A DNA stretch of 33,671 nucleotides from Bacteriovorax sp. GTDB taxonomy: Bacteria; Bdellovibrionota; Bacteriovoracia; Bacteriovoracales; Bacteriovoracaceae. The position numbers and the translations under genes are program-made. Positions 24,514 through 33,431 of this stretch are shown piece after piece (position 1 is the first letter of the stretch; every line of letters starts with the position of its first letter). The notes under the pieces were generated by a model. The model worked only from the letters and a program-made list of their open reading frames with translations, did not search any database and was not told the DNA's origin. The stretch covers positions 1-33,671 of the forward strand of contig JAGOVS010000016.1 of the NCBI GenBank assembly GCA_018060625.1, given 5' to 3'.

Positions 24514-25731
24514 CTAGCGTTTAATTGTGTTGAGTTCCATTAGGGGAACGACAACGGAGAAGAGGATAAATGCTACGACTAACCCCATTCCCACCATCAT
24601 TATAGGTTCTAATACAGAGGTAAGTCCACTAAGTTTTGTATTGACTTGATCTTCGTAGTTTTCCGAAACAATTTTAAGCATTGGTTCAAGTTCTCCCGAT
24701 TTTTCCCCTAACTTAATCATATGGGTAACCATTGGTGGAAAAAGTTCCGACTTAACTAGTGGACCAGTGATTGATGCCCCTTCGGATATACTTGTTCGAG
24801 CTTCATCTACGGCCTTTTTCATGTGAACGTTTGAAATAAGGTTAGAAACGATTTTCATTGAGGCCAAAATGGGTACACCTGACTGCAAAAGTGTGGCAAG
24901 GGTTGAGCAAAACCGACTGACATTTATCATTGTGACAATTTCTGCTACGATGGGAAGCTTAAGAATCATTGTATCCCAGTTGGCCCGACCATTTTCTGTT
25001 TTGATATAACGATTAATAAGGGTGTAAATGGCAATTCCACCTAAGATGACGGCCCACCAATAATTGAGTAAAAAATAAGAGATCCAAACACAAATTTTCG
25101 TTTGAAGGGGCAGCTCTCGTTTTTGGGTGATAAAAATTTTTGTGATTTTGGGAATGACGAACATAAAAATAATCCCAATCATTGTTCCACCGGCCACCAT
25201 CATGATGATTGGATAAGTCATTGCACCTTTTATTTTATTCCTGAGGGCCAATTGTCCCTCAGTAAAATCGGCCAAACGAAGTAGTACAATTTCTAGTGTT
25301 CCTGAAGTCTCGCCAGCTTCAACCATATTAACATAGACATTATCGAAGATTTTTGGGTAATCAGAAAGGGCCTTAGCTAAGGAAATTCCCTCATTGACCT
25401 TTTGTCGAATTTCAGAAAGAGAAATTTTAAGTCTTGGATTGTCAGTTTGATCAACCAGTGCACTAAAGGCCTCGACAACTTGAATTTTAGCTTTCAGGAG
25501 AGTCGCAAGCTGTCTGGTCATGAGGGCCAAATCAGCAATAGAGACAGAGTTTCCAAAACTCATTCCTGTTGCATTCTTTTTCATGCTGGTTGAGGTGTGC
25601 TCACTTATTTCACTGAGCATGATTCCCATCGCACGCGCTCGGGCCTTGGCAGGAGTTAAGCCTTCAGCGCTGAGAGTGCCTTTGACTTCCTTTCCACTTT
25701 TGTCGAGTCCTTTATAATTATAGATGGCCAT
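24514..25731 (-). CDS. gspF: Type II secretion inner-membrane protein GspF
   Basis: A 405-residue polytopic protein of normal length. It begins with the typical 'MAIYNYKGLDKSGKEVKGTLSAEGLTPAKARA', then two homologous cytoplasmic GspF domains ('LALMTRQLATLLKAKIQVVEAF' and 'VSRFCSTLATLLQSGVPILASM'). Three membrane segments are visible near residues 170-195, 210-235 and 372-395. Conserved elements such as 'VNMVEAGETSGTLE' and 'IKLGEKSGELEPML' are intact. GspF sits at the centre of the platform and is thought to pass GspE motion to the pseudopilus. Its ATG overlaps the gspE stop by one base (TAATG). Confidence 0.96.
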   Translation of the reverse strand: MAIYNYKGLDKSGKEVKGTLSAEGLTPAKARARAMGIMLSEISEHTSTSMKKNATGMSFGNSVSIADLALMTRQLATLLKAKIQVVEAFSALVDQTDNPRLKISLSEIRQKVNEGISLAKALSDYPKIFDNVYVNMVEAGETSGTLEIVLLRLADFTEGQLALRNKIKGAMTYPIIMMVAGGTMIGIIFMFVIPKITKIFITQKRELPLQTKICVWISYFLLNYWWAVILGGIAIYTLINRYIKTENGRANWDTMILKLPIVAEIVTMINVSRFCSTLATLLQSGVPILASMKIVSNLISNVHMKKAVDEARTSISEGASITGPLVKSELFPPMVTHMIKLGEKSGELEPMLKIVSENYEDQVNTKLSGLTSVLEPIMMVGMGLVVAFILFSVVVPLMELNTIKR

Positions 25732-27470
25732 TAGTGTTGTTCTTCATCTTCTTCGTTAATGGCCCTTGCCATTTCCTCGACAGAAGTGATTCCTTTAAAA
25801 ACTTTTTCCAGTGCATCTTGCCGAAGGGATTTCATGCCATTTTTCATCGCAACTTTTTTGACACTGGCAGCATCCGATTTCTTTAAAATGAGTGGTCTAA
25901 TATCATCAGTAATTATAAGCAACTCTGCGACGACTGTCACACCAGAATATCCAATAAAATTGCATTTCGCACATCCCTTAGCGTGATAGAGTTTAGCCTC
26001 ACTTGGCACAGAGTGAATGTCGAGGAGTTGAAAATCATACTCAGTCGGAGTGTAGCTCTCTTTGCAGTCAGGACAAAGTGTTCTAATTAATCGTTGGGCC
26101 AAAACAGCGGCCAATGATGAAGCGATTAAAAAGGGTTGAACCCCCATATCGATTAAGCGGTTTGGTGCAGAAGAGGCGTCGTTTGTGTGAATAGTGGAGA
26201 GGACAAAGTGACCAGTCAGAGAAGCTTGTATGGCCATTTCGGCCGTCTCTAAATCGCGGGTTTCTCCCACCATGATTACATCGGGGTTTTGGCGCAGTAT
26301 TGAGCGAAGCGCCCGAGCAAAACTGAGATCGATTTTGTGGTTGACCTGAATTTGGGAGATGCCTTGCAGTTCATATTCTACAGGATCTTCAACGGTAATG
26401 ATCATTTTGTCGGGAGTATTAATGCGCTCGAGCATGGCAAAGAGAGTGGTGGTTTTTCCATGCCCTGTTGGCCCAGAGACATAAACGACTCCGTGTTTTC
26501 TTTTAGAAAGTTCATCAAGTGTTTTTAAATTCTTCCCATGAAAGCCTAAATTTTCCAGAGTTAAGATATTGTTGGATTTCTCAAGAACCCTCATAACAAT
26601 ACGTTCTCCATTTTGTATGGGAACAATAGAAACCCTTATATCGATATCTTTTCCGGCCATTTTGATTTTAATACGGCCATCTTGGGGTAAGCGTTTTTCG
26701 GCAATGTCCATGGATTTGGTCATGACTTTTAAGCGAGAAGTTACAGACGCTTGAGTTTTTATGGGCTGGCGTAAAATTTCGCGCATGACTCGGTTAATTC
26801 GGAAACGGTAAACGACATCTTTCTCATAGGGCTCGATATGAATATCAGAGGCCCTTTCTTTAATGGCCCGAAAAATAATGGAGTTCACAAAGCGAATGAC
26901 AGGAGCTTCATCGGCCCCAGATTCTAAAATATCAATGGGCCCTTCGAGATCGAGATTCTCGTCAAATTCTCCCTCGATAGAGTCGACCACGTTGCGATTG
27001 GCCCGTTCATAAATACGATTAATAGCGTCTTGAACTTTTAAGGGGCCGGCCACCACCAGCTTTACTTCTTTTTTAAAAATTTCTTGAATGTCATTTATGG
27101 CATCAAAGTTAAATGGATCGGCAATGACAATGGTTATGCTATATTCTGTTTCAAGAATGGGAAGAACTTCATGCTGTTTAGCATAGTTGATATTGATATT
27201 GAGAGTGAGGTTCGGATCTATTTCTTCAAGTTTTAATTCACTGACATAGGGGATATCCACCTGATGGCAAATGACTTTGATGATATCGTGGGAGGAGATA
27301 TAATTCTTTTTAAGCAGAATTTCACCCAAGAGCATGCCAGATTCTTGTTGAATCTCTAATGCCTCTTCGAGTTGATCATCAGTTAAGGACGTATGCTTTA
27401 AGAGGAGTTGACCAATTTTTTCTTTTTGCTTTTCTACTCGTTCCAGCATGTGATCTTTTATTTCCACCAT
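25731..27470 (-). CDS. gspE: Type II secretion ATPase GspE
   Basis: A 579-residue cytoplasmic ATPase. The N-terminal N1E domain (about 1-160) binds GspL. The motor has Walker A GPTGHGKTT (from Gly333), the Asp box 'ASDIHIEP', Walker B 'DVIMVGETRDLETAEMA' and His box 'TGHFVLSTIHTNDA'. A tetracysteine zinc site is present in the C-terminal part ('CPDCKES', 'CAKCNFIGY'), as in GspE and PilB. Two small departures from the common form are a His in the Walker A loop (usually GPTGSGK) and GETRD for GEIRD. GspE hydrolyses ATP to drive pseudopilus assembly. It lies 16 bases after gspD. Confidence 0.96.
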   Translation of the reverse strand: MVEIKDHMLERVEKQKEKIGQLLLKHTSLTDDQLEEALEIQQESGMLLGEILLKKNYISSHDIIKVICHQVDIPYVSELKLEEIDPNLTLNININYAKQHEVLPILETEYSITIVIADPFNFDAINDIQEIFKKEVKLVVAGPLKVQDAINRIYERANRNVVDSIEGEFDENLDLEGPIDILESGADEAPVIRFVNSIIFRAIKERASDIHIEPYEKDVVYRFRINRVMREILRQPIKTQASVTSRLKVMTKSMDIAEKRLPQDGRIKIKMAGKDIDIRVSIVPIQNGERIVMRVLEKSNNILTLENLGFHGKNLKTLDELSKRKHGVVYVSGPTGHGKTTTLFAMLERINTPDKMIITVEDPVEYELQGISQIQVNHKIDLSFARALRSILRQNPDVIMVGETRDLETAEMAIQASLTGHFVLSTIHTNDASSAPNRLIDMGVQPFLIASSLAAVLAQRLIRTLCPDCKESYTPTEYDFQLLDIHSVPSEAKLYHAKGCAKCNFIGYSGVTVVAELLIITDDIRPLILKKSDAASVKKVAMKNGMKSLRQDALEKVFKGITSVEEMARAINEEDEEQH

Positions 27471-27486
27471 TATCTCCGCTTATAAA

Positions 27487-29982
27487 TTACTGAACTGAGC
27501 TCTCAGGTGCTTTTTCTTGGGCCTTCTGAATAATCTGCTGATAGTCGGGGACATCTGTTTCAGAAGAAGTTGTGGGCGTTTCAAATGAACTTGATTCTTG
27601 CATTTGATTTCGTTCCTTAAACTTTGCCACTTCCGAAACATCATAAAGAGGTCCTTCACCTTGTTTTTTGGCCTTGTCATAGAGGCCTTTCACTGTTGTC
27701 GCAAAGGCTTCATCATCACCACCTGAGTTTTTCAGGTGGGCCTGTCTTCTGTTGAGCAGGTCCTTGACGTTTTCAGCGTTGGCCTTCTCATAGGAAGCCA
27801 GAATTTTAGGAGTCATGAAAAAGAGAAGATTTACTTTTTCCACGCTCTTGGTAGAGTTTTTAAAGAGCCAACCGAGAACGGGGATATCTCCTAAAAGTGG
27901 AACCTTATTTACTTTATTAGTTTCTTTATCGCGCATTAACCCACCCATGGCAATCGTATCTTTATCCCTAACGACGACAGTGGTGTTAATATTTCTTAAA
28001 ACAGTTCCAACTCCACCATTTTGACTTGTTAAATCCCTTTGTGAAAAATCCTCAATTTTTTGGTCGATTTTTAATTTAATAAAGCGAGTCGCTTTGTTAA
28101 TTTGAGGAGTGATTTTTAAGGAGAGAGTAACCTTTTGTTGTTTCACAGAAGTCTGAGTCGTTCCATTGGATGCATTGGTTGTTTCAGTGATTGGAACTTG
28201 TTCACCACTTTCAAAATTTCCTTCCACATTATCCAGTGTTAGAATTTGCGGAGTTGCGAGAACATTCGTATTATTATTGGTCGCAATGGCGGTAATAAGC
28301 CCATTGACAGAATTGACCGTCATTGATTTTCCATCTGGACCTGTGACTGTCTTACTTCCACCAATTCCCCCTCCTACAAAAAGTCCAGAGAGATTGGTGA
28401 TGTTATTTGTGAGCAAGGACATAAGGTCGCTGGTATTTCCGTAACCGGCCTTTTGTGCCCCTCCTGAGCCGTAGGCCCCGAAGAGGCTTATGCCAAATCC
28501 ATTCTGTCTGTTGACTTGCGTTTCCATCATTAGCCCTTCGACGTAGACTTGGTCGCGAGGAATATCAAGTTTGGAAATAACCATTTTAACAGTGTCATAA
28601 TCAGTAGGCGATGCCGTGACGACTAAGGCATTATTTTCTTTATCGGCAGTTATTTTTACTTCGCTATTAAAAAGATTTTCAGTCGTGGCCGCCCCACCTG
28701 CTCCAGGGGAAGTAAAGCGAGAAAGTCCTCCAAGACCTCCTGGCTTGCTGGCATTTCCAACGAGAGAAGAAAGTGTTTTAGAGAGAGATTCAGCATCGCC
28801 ATAGTTCAAGTAATAAACATGAATCTGACCAGATCCTGCGGCCACGATTTTGACATCCAATTTTAAGATAAGCTCGCGCAACTCGCGGGCCCCATCGGAA
28901 TTTGCCATGGCAATAATGGAATTTGTTCTTGGTTCAGCAATTATACGAGAAATATTCACTTGAGAGGTCTGACCTGTTGCTGCCGAGGTCTTAAATTTAT
29001 TGTCGTTAGCATTGCCTTTTAAAATCTTGTCGAGAAGCCCGGCAATTTCTTGGGCCGATGAGTTTTTTACCTTAATGATTTGCAAAGATTCTTCATGACC
29101 TGGGATATCGATAAACTTTATGAGTTTCATTAAACGGTTGATGTGCGTTCCGGTCTCTTGAACAATTACAGTATTTGTCTGTTTGATTTCGATAATTCGC
29201 CCGTAGCGAGACATAAAGGGACGAAATGAATTGGCCACTTCTCTGGAGTTAACATACTTCAGAGGAATGATTTGCATGACGTAGTTTTCTGTGTTGGGAG
29301 TATAGGTTCCAGTGTACATGGTCGTTGGACTATAGCGAATGTCGCGATTGTTGACGATCGTATAGTAGGCGCCCGTTTTAACCAACGAGTACCCATTGAT
29401 ACTCAAGGCCTGAAGATAAGCTTTCCAAGCATCCCCAATCGTAATTGGAGTAGGAGAGGATATGGAGATCTTTCCTTTAATGTCTTTATCAAGAATAAGA
29501 TTTAACCCTGTCAGCTTTTGCATGTGTTTTGTCAAATCAAGAATTGAGACATTGGGAAAATCAAAAGAAGTAACGACTTCTGGGCCAAAGGCGGTCTCAG
29601 GATTTAAGTTTACAAATTTTTTATCGGCCTTGGCAGCTTTTGATCCACGTGCCGTTTTCCTTCCAAAAGTTTCACTATCGGTGCCATTCTCTGCATTCAG
29701 ATCACTTTCTCCTCCTGCTTCTGCCAAGTCTTCTCCTGATTCATCGCCTTCGTCATCGTCACCAGGAACAAAATTAGTGGTGTCTTTCAAAAGCGATTTA
29801 GCAGAGACAGATGTCTCTGGGGTATTGACCTCCTCAATGGCAGCTGCTTTTGCGGGGGTCTTATTAAATTTCGTTTTACTTTTGTATTTATTAAACTGGG
29901 CATAGACTTCTGGAGAAAGTCCGGTCATCAAAAGTAATGAGGTTGTCAAGAGTGGAGAGCACCATACATTTTTTTTAGTCAT
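27487..29982 (-). CDS. gspD: Type II secretion outer-membrane secretin GspD
   Basis: An 831-residue secretin, somewhat longer than usual. It has a signal peptide (cleavage near VYA-Q at 28), then a disordered, acidic and Lys-rich linker to about residue 135 ('DDDEGDESGEDLAEAGGES'). The N0 domain follows ('FDFPNVSILDLTKHMQKLTGLNLILD'), then three N1-N3 repeats ('IIPLKYVNSREVANSFRPF', 'IIKVKNSSAQEIAGLLDKI', 'VYYLNYGDAESLSKTLSSL'). The C-terminal secretin barrel has the classical 'VPLLGDIPVLGWLF' at about 694-707. A C-terminal tail of about 120 residues could hold a pilotin-binding segment. The linker between the signal peptide and N0 is not normal for GspD. Confidence 0.96.
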   Translation of the reverse strand: MTKKNVWCSPLLTTSLLLMTGLSPEVYAQFNKYKSKTKFNKTPAKAAAIEEVNTPETSVSAKSLLKDTTNFVPGDDDEGDESGEDLAEAGGESDLNAENGTDSETFGRKTARGSKAAKADKKFVNLNPETAFGPEVVTSFDFPNVSILDLTKHMQKLTGLNLILDKDIKGKISISSPTPITIGDAWKAYLQALSINGYSLVKTGAYYTIVNNRDIRYSPTTMYTGTYTPNTENYVMQIIPLKYVNSREVANSFRPFMSRYGRIIEIKQTNTVIVQETGTHINRLMKLIKFIDIPGHEESLQIIKVKNSSAQEIAGLLDKILKGNANDNKFKTSAATGQTSQVNISRIIAEPRTNSIIAMANSDGARELRELILKLDVKIVAAGSGQIHVYYLNYGDAESLSKTLSSLVGNASKPGGLGGLSRFTSPGAGGAATTENLFNSEVKITADKENNALVVTASPTDYDTVKMVISKLDIPRDQVYVEGLMMETQVNRQNGFGISLFGAYGSGGAQKAGYGNTSDLMSLLTNNITNLSGLFVGGGIGGSKTVTGPDGKSMTVNSVNGLITAIATNNNTNVLATPQILTLDNVEGNFESGEQVPITETTNASNGTTQTSVKQQKVTLSLKITPQINKATRFIKLKIDQKIEDFSQRDLTSQNGGVGTVLRNINTTVVVRDKDTIAMGGLMRDKETNKVNKVPLLGDIPVLGWLFKNSTKSVEKVNLLFFMTPKILASYEKANAENVKDLLNRRQAHLKNSGGDDEAFATTVKGLYDKAKKQGEGPLYDVSEVAKFKERNQMQESSSFETPTTSSETDVPDYQQIIQKAQEKAPESSVQ

Positions 29983-30014
29983 TCGTTTTTCCCAATTATC
30001 TTCTGTTCAACAAT

Positions 30015-31421
30015 TTATTCAAAACCATATTCTTTATTTTCAGTCATTCCATTTCGCTTCAGACCAATTTGGAATTGATCAATTTCTTTGATCTTTCCAA
30101 GAAGTCCCATCAAGTCGTTGAGATTTTCAATTTTTTTGCCATTGATATCGCAGATAATGTCGTTTTCTTGGATATCGAGGTTTGAGTAAAGACTTCCCGG
30201 CACAATCTCGGTCATTTTAAAACAAAGAGATCCATCTGGATTGGTGATTTGCACAGCCTTGGCCTGAGTGAGGATTTCACTCATGTTGGTAACCATCGAA
30301 TCGCGGTAATTTTTCTTAATTTTAAAAGTATTTCCCGTGTTTTTGATATTTGGATTCATACTTTTAAAGAGTGATTTCCCTTTTTTGGGAGAGAGAATTT
30401 TGAAATCAGGCATGGGGATTTCGGCCTCAGTTTCACTAGAGGCATATTCACAATCACCGGTTTGCAAATTTTTTAAAATAAGTCGCATGCGATCGATCTT
30501 AGAGACTTCGGCCATTTCTTCTAGCCTTTCTCCTTCTCGCACATTCATTAGTTCAGTATTTCCTCTTACTTGAACTGAGGCAACTGATTTCACTGAATCT
30601 TGTAAAACGATAGTGTCTAAAAGTTTAATTTGAAGTGCTGTTGGTTTATCAGCTTCGTTGCAAATAATGCTCTCGATGTCTTTCAAAGGGGCATTGTTGA
30701 TGGCCTTGTCGCTTTCTTTTGCATTGAAGAGATTGGCAGAAACGATTTTATTGATATCTTGAATTGTTGAGTCATTATTTTCTGTCTGAACTTGAGGCGC
30801 TCGGGCCACTTTAGCGACCGGAGGTGCTTTGCTTAAAAAGAGCGCGATGTTTTTTCCGAACATATAGGTGATTGTGACAACTAATAAGATAATAAAAACT
30901 GAATGTATTTTTCCTCTAGAGTAAGGTGAAAATATTCGCAAAACAAAATCATTCCAGCTGAATTTGTTAAGGGTGTTCATTGCCGCCTTTCCAGACAGCG
31001 TCGACTTTATTTTATTGGCTGTCTCTTGGTGGTTAAACTGAGGGAATTTGAAAGTAAATTTTCTTAAGGTCTCAGGCTTTTCGGGAAGAGGAGCATCGGG
31101 AAATTGGCGGATTTTTATTTCGGTTAATTCATCTTCAGAATCATCGAATACATGTTCAATTTCCTCTTTAGGGTTATTTTCTTCATTCTCATTGATTTGG
31201 TGGTGAAATTGCTCCTGGGTAAAACCCCCTAACGTTTTTTCAGCAAAGTCCTCAGGGCTTTCGTTTGACTCATACTCAGAATCGGGCTTAAAGGCATAAT
31301 CCTCATCATTAAATTGAGCGGACTCCTCAGTGTCCTCATGAAACTCCTGGGGATTTTGCTCTTGAGGTGGTGTTTTCTTGAATCGATCAAGGAAACTAAA
31401 ATTAAATGTAAATTTTTTCAT
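30015..31421 (-). CDS. gspC: Type II secretion protein GspC with long cytoplasmic N-terminal extension
   Basis: A 468-residue bitopic protein, against 270-310 in typical GspC. The membrane segment is at about 174-196 ('SVFIILLVVTITYMFGKNIALFL'). Downstream is a homology region ('IQDINKIVSANLFNAKESD', 'IKLLDTIVLQDSVKSVASVQ', 'VREGERLEEMAEVSKIDRMRLIL') that normally contacts the secretin N0 domain. A PDZ domain closes the protein ('IVPGSLYSNLDIQENDIICDINGKKIENLNDLMGLL'). The first 170 residues are cytoplasmic, strongly acidic and Gln/Asn-rich, and carry a Phe-rich motif twice ('KKFTFNFSF' at 2-10 and 'RKFTFKFPQF' at 120-129). As first gene of the operon it links the platform to GspD. Confidence 0.92.
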   Translation of the reverse strand: MKKFTFNFSFLDRFKKTPPQEQNPQEFHEDTEESAQFNDEDYAFKPDSEYESNESPEDFAEKTLGGFTQEQFHHQINENEENNPKEEIEHVFDDSEDELTEIKIRQFPDAPLPEKPETLRKFTFKFPQFNHQETANKIKSTLSGKAAMNTLNKFSWNDFVLRIFSPYSRGKIHSVFIILLVVTITYMFGKNIALFLSKAPPVAKVARAPQVQTENNDSTIQDINKIVSANLFNAKESDKAINNAPLKDIESIICNEADKPTALQIKLLDTIVLQDSVKSVASVQVRGNTELMNVREGERLEEMAEVSKIDRMRLILKNLQTGDCEYASSETEAEIPMPDFKILSPKKGKSLFKSMNPNIKNTGNTFKIKKNYRDSMVTNMSEILTQAKAVQITNPDGSLCFKMTEIVPGSLYSNLDIQENDIICDINGKKIENLNDLMGLLGKIKEIDQFQIGLKRNGMTENKEYGFE

Positions 31422-31440
31422 TTTTTAACTTCATGTTAAT

Positions 31441-31462
31441 TTTGAATTTCGCTAAATTCAAA
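31441..31462. promoter_or_regulatory. Perfect 9+4+9 inverted repeat upstream of gspC
   Basis: TTTGAATTT (31441-31449) and AAATTCAAA (31454-31462) are perfectly complementary around a four-base CGCT centre. The repeat lies 20 bases upstream of the gspC ATG on the minus strand, in the divergent region shared with the acyl-CoA dehydrogenase gene. It could be a protein operator for the gsp operon or an RNA hairpin near the ribosome site. A smaller repeat, TTAAC/GTTAA (31425-31439), lies between it and the start codon. No T tract follows, so a terminator is unlikely. Confidence 0.45.
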
Positions 31463-31590
31463 GTCACCTTCCATGGTGGAGCTTTTTTATAGTTATTCTT
31501 CTATTCTAAGAACTTAAAAGGTACACAGCAAGAAAATTATAGTGGGCAGAAAGATTAGGGCCATAAATGATTGAGCGAATAAGCAGAGTA

Positions 31591-31618
31591 TTGTCATTTA
31601 ATAAAGTTTGAGTATCCT
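31591..31618 (+). promoter_or_regulatory. Candidate sigma-70-like promoter for the acyl-CoA dehydrogenase gene
   Basis: TTGTCA (31591-31596) and TATCCT (31613-31618) are spaced by 16 bases, close to the TTGACA/TATAAT consensus. They lie 44 bases before the ATG at 31662, which has its own AAAGGTGA ribosome site. This is the best promoter match I found by eye in the 240-base divergent region. Confidence 0.45.
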
Positions 31619-31661
31619 ATTAGAGCACTCTCTAAAGTTTTTAATCAAAAGGTGACAAAAA

Positions 31662-33431
31662 ATGACAACTAATGAGTCAGGTACTTTTCAGTCAGTAGTC
31701 GGTAGCTTTTTCTTCGGAGAGGTTAACGAAAATCTTATTTTTCCATTCCCTCATTTCTCAGATGCTCAAGTCGAAATGGCCAAAGAAATGACTTCAGCGA
31801 TTGATCAGTTTGCCAAAGATAATATTAATGGTGAAAAGTTTGATCGCGATTCTCATATTCCAAACGAAGTTATTGAAGGTTTGGGGCAATTGGGAGTTTT
31901 GGGGCTGGCCGTCCCTGAGGATTTGGGTGGTTTAGGTTTAGATTACACACTCTATTGCCGCGTTTTTGCCCAAGTGGCTTCCTATGATGCCTCCGTTGCA
32001 ACAATGGTTGGAGCTCATCAGTCTATTGGGTATCGCGCGCTCATCAATGAAGGAACGGTAGAGCAAAAGAAAAAGTGGTTGCCAAAATTGGCCAGTGGGG
32101 AAGTTATTGCGGCTTTTTGTTTGACTGAACCTGGATCAGGCTCTGATGCTTACTCTATAAAAACGAAGGCCCACGATAATAAAGATGGAACATATACAAT
32201 AACAGGCCAAAAACTTTGGATTACGAATGGTGGTCTGGCCGGGTTTTATTCTGTTTATTGTAAAACAGATCATGAAGTCGATGGGAAAAATGTGGAAAAA
32301 ATTTCCTGTTTCATCGTAGAAAAAGAACGAGCAGGGGTCTCTTTTGGTGAAAAAGAAAACAAAATGGGAATTCGTGGGAGTGAAACCCGCGCCGTTTATT
32401 TTGATAAAGTCATTGTACCTAAAGAAAATATTTTAGGCGAACTAGGTAAGGGTTTTAAGATTGCCATGAATGTTTTGAATTCTGGACGCCTTTCTTTGGG
32501 GGCCGGGTGTGTTGCCGGCATGAAGACAACTTTAGCACTGGCCTCTGAACATGCGGCCAACAGAAAACAATTTGATCGCCCGATCGCGGAGTTTGGGTTA
32601 GTTCAACAAAAGCTTGCGAAGATGGCCGAGATGACTTACGCCGTAGAAAGCATTGTCTATCTTTCGACAGGTAATATGACCAAAGGAATGAGTGATTATT
32701 ATATGGAGACGGCCGTCTGCAAAGTCTTTGGTTCAGAGTGCCTTTGGCAAACAATCGATATGGGAATGCAGATCGCCGCCGGGAACGGTTATATGAAGGA
32801 GTATCCTTATGAGCGAATCATGAGAGACTCAAGAATTCAGCTTATCTTTGAAGGAACCAATGAAATTCTTCGCTGTTTACTCGCTCTCTCTGGAGTGCGT
32901 GGACCTTCAGAAGACATGAAAGAGCTTGGAAAAATTTCCGATATGACCAATGCACTTCATGATCCAATTAAGTCCCTTGGTGTCTTTACCAAATTTGCTC
33001 GTAAGCGTCTTTCAAATATTATGGGGTCTAAACAATTAACGAAAGCTCATCCTGAATTAAAAGAGCAAGCAGAAAAATTTTCTTCGTGTTTAGGTAAATT
33101 CGCTATCGCTGTTGAAGACTCTCTTATTAAATATGGCAAAAAAATCGTCGACAATGAGCTTCCTCAAGGACGATTGGCAGATATGGTCATTGATCTTTAC
33201 GTTATGGCCGCCGTTATTTCACGAACAACGGCCATTTTAAATAGTTCAAAGCCATCGGCCGATCAAAAAGATTATGTTCTTCGTATGACAAAGCAGATTT
33301 GTAAAGATTCACGTAGAAGATTCACAAGAAATGCTAAGAGTATGGCAAAAAACAGTGATAAATCAGTGATCAAAATCTCTGAGTCCGTAGTGAAATACGG
33401 GGGATACGGACTTGATATTATCGACTTTTAA
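31662..33431 (+). CDS. Acyl-CoA dehydrogenase (VLCAD/ACAD9-like, long form)
   Basis: A 589-residue FAD enzyme. 'FCLTEPGSGSDA' (about 152-163) and 'KLWITNGG' are the acyl-CoA and flavin signatures. 'MGIRGSETRAVYFDKVIVPKENILGE' and 'RQFDRPIAEFG'-like 'RKQFDRPIAEFGLVQQKLA' are also typical. The catalytic base is Glu397 in 'LIFEGTNEILR'. Classic medium-chain enzymes are near 380-400 residues. The extra C-terminal helical domain of about 180 residues is that of very-long-chain type dehydrogenases, and the N-terminal 'GSFFFGEV' segment is common in that group. It catalyses the first step of fatty-acid beta-oxidation, passing electrons to electron-transfer flavoprotein. It is divergent from gspC. 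The next gene starts within its last 20 bases. Confidence 0.95.
   Translation: MTTNESGTFQSVVGSFFFGEVNENLIFPFPHFSDAQVEMAKEMTSAIDQFAKDNINGEKFDRDSHIPNEVIEGLGQLGVLGLAVPEDLGGLGLDYTLYCRVFAQVASYDASVATMVGAHQSIGYRALINEGTVEQKKKWLPKLASGEVIAAFCLTEPGSGSDAYSIKTKAHDNKDGTYTITGQKLWITNGGLAGFYSVYCKTDHEVDGKNVEKISCFIVEKERAGVSFGEKENKMGIRGSETRAVYFDKVIVPKENILGELGKGFKIAMNVLNSGRLSLGAGCVAGMKTTLALASEHAANRKQFDRPIAEFGLVQQKLAKMAEMTYAVESIVYLSTGNMTKGMSDYYMETAVCKVFGSECLWQTIDMGMQIAAGNGYMKEYPYERIMRDSRIQLIFEGTNEILRCLLALSGVRGPSEDMKELGKISDMTNALHDPIKSLGVFTKFARKRLSNIMGSKQLTKAHPELKEQAEKFSSCLGKFAIAVEDSLIKYGKKIVDNELPQGRLADMVIDLYVMAAVISRTTAILNSSKPSADQKDYVLRMTKQICKDSRRRFTRNAKSMAKNSDKSVIKISESVVKYGGYGLDIIDF

Noticed and set aside
29462..29905. 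147-codon plus-strand frame opposite gspD
   Set aside because: It is antisense to the signal peptide, linker and N0 region of gspD, and its Ser/Ala/Pro-rich composition is the mirror of the acidic linker.
31436..31474. Twelve-codon upstream ORF in the gspC leader (ATG at 31474, minus strand)
   Set aside because: It has no ribosome site, no runs of one amino acid that would suggest attenuation, and it mostly reflects the inverted repeat it spans.
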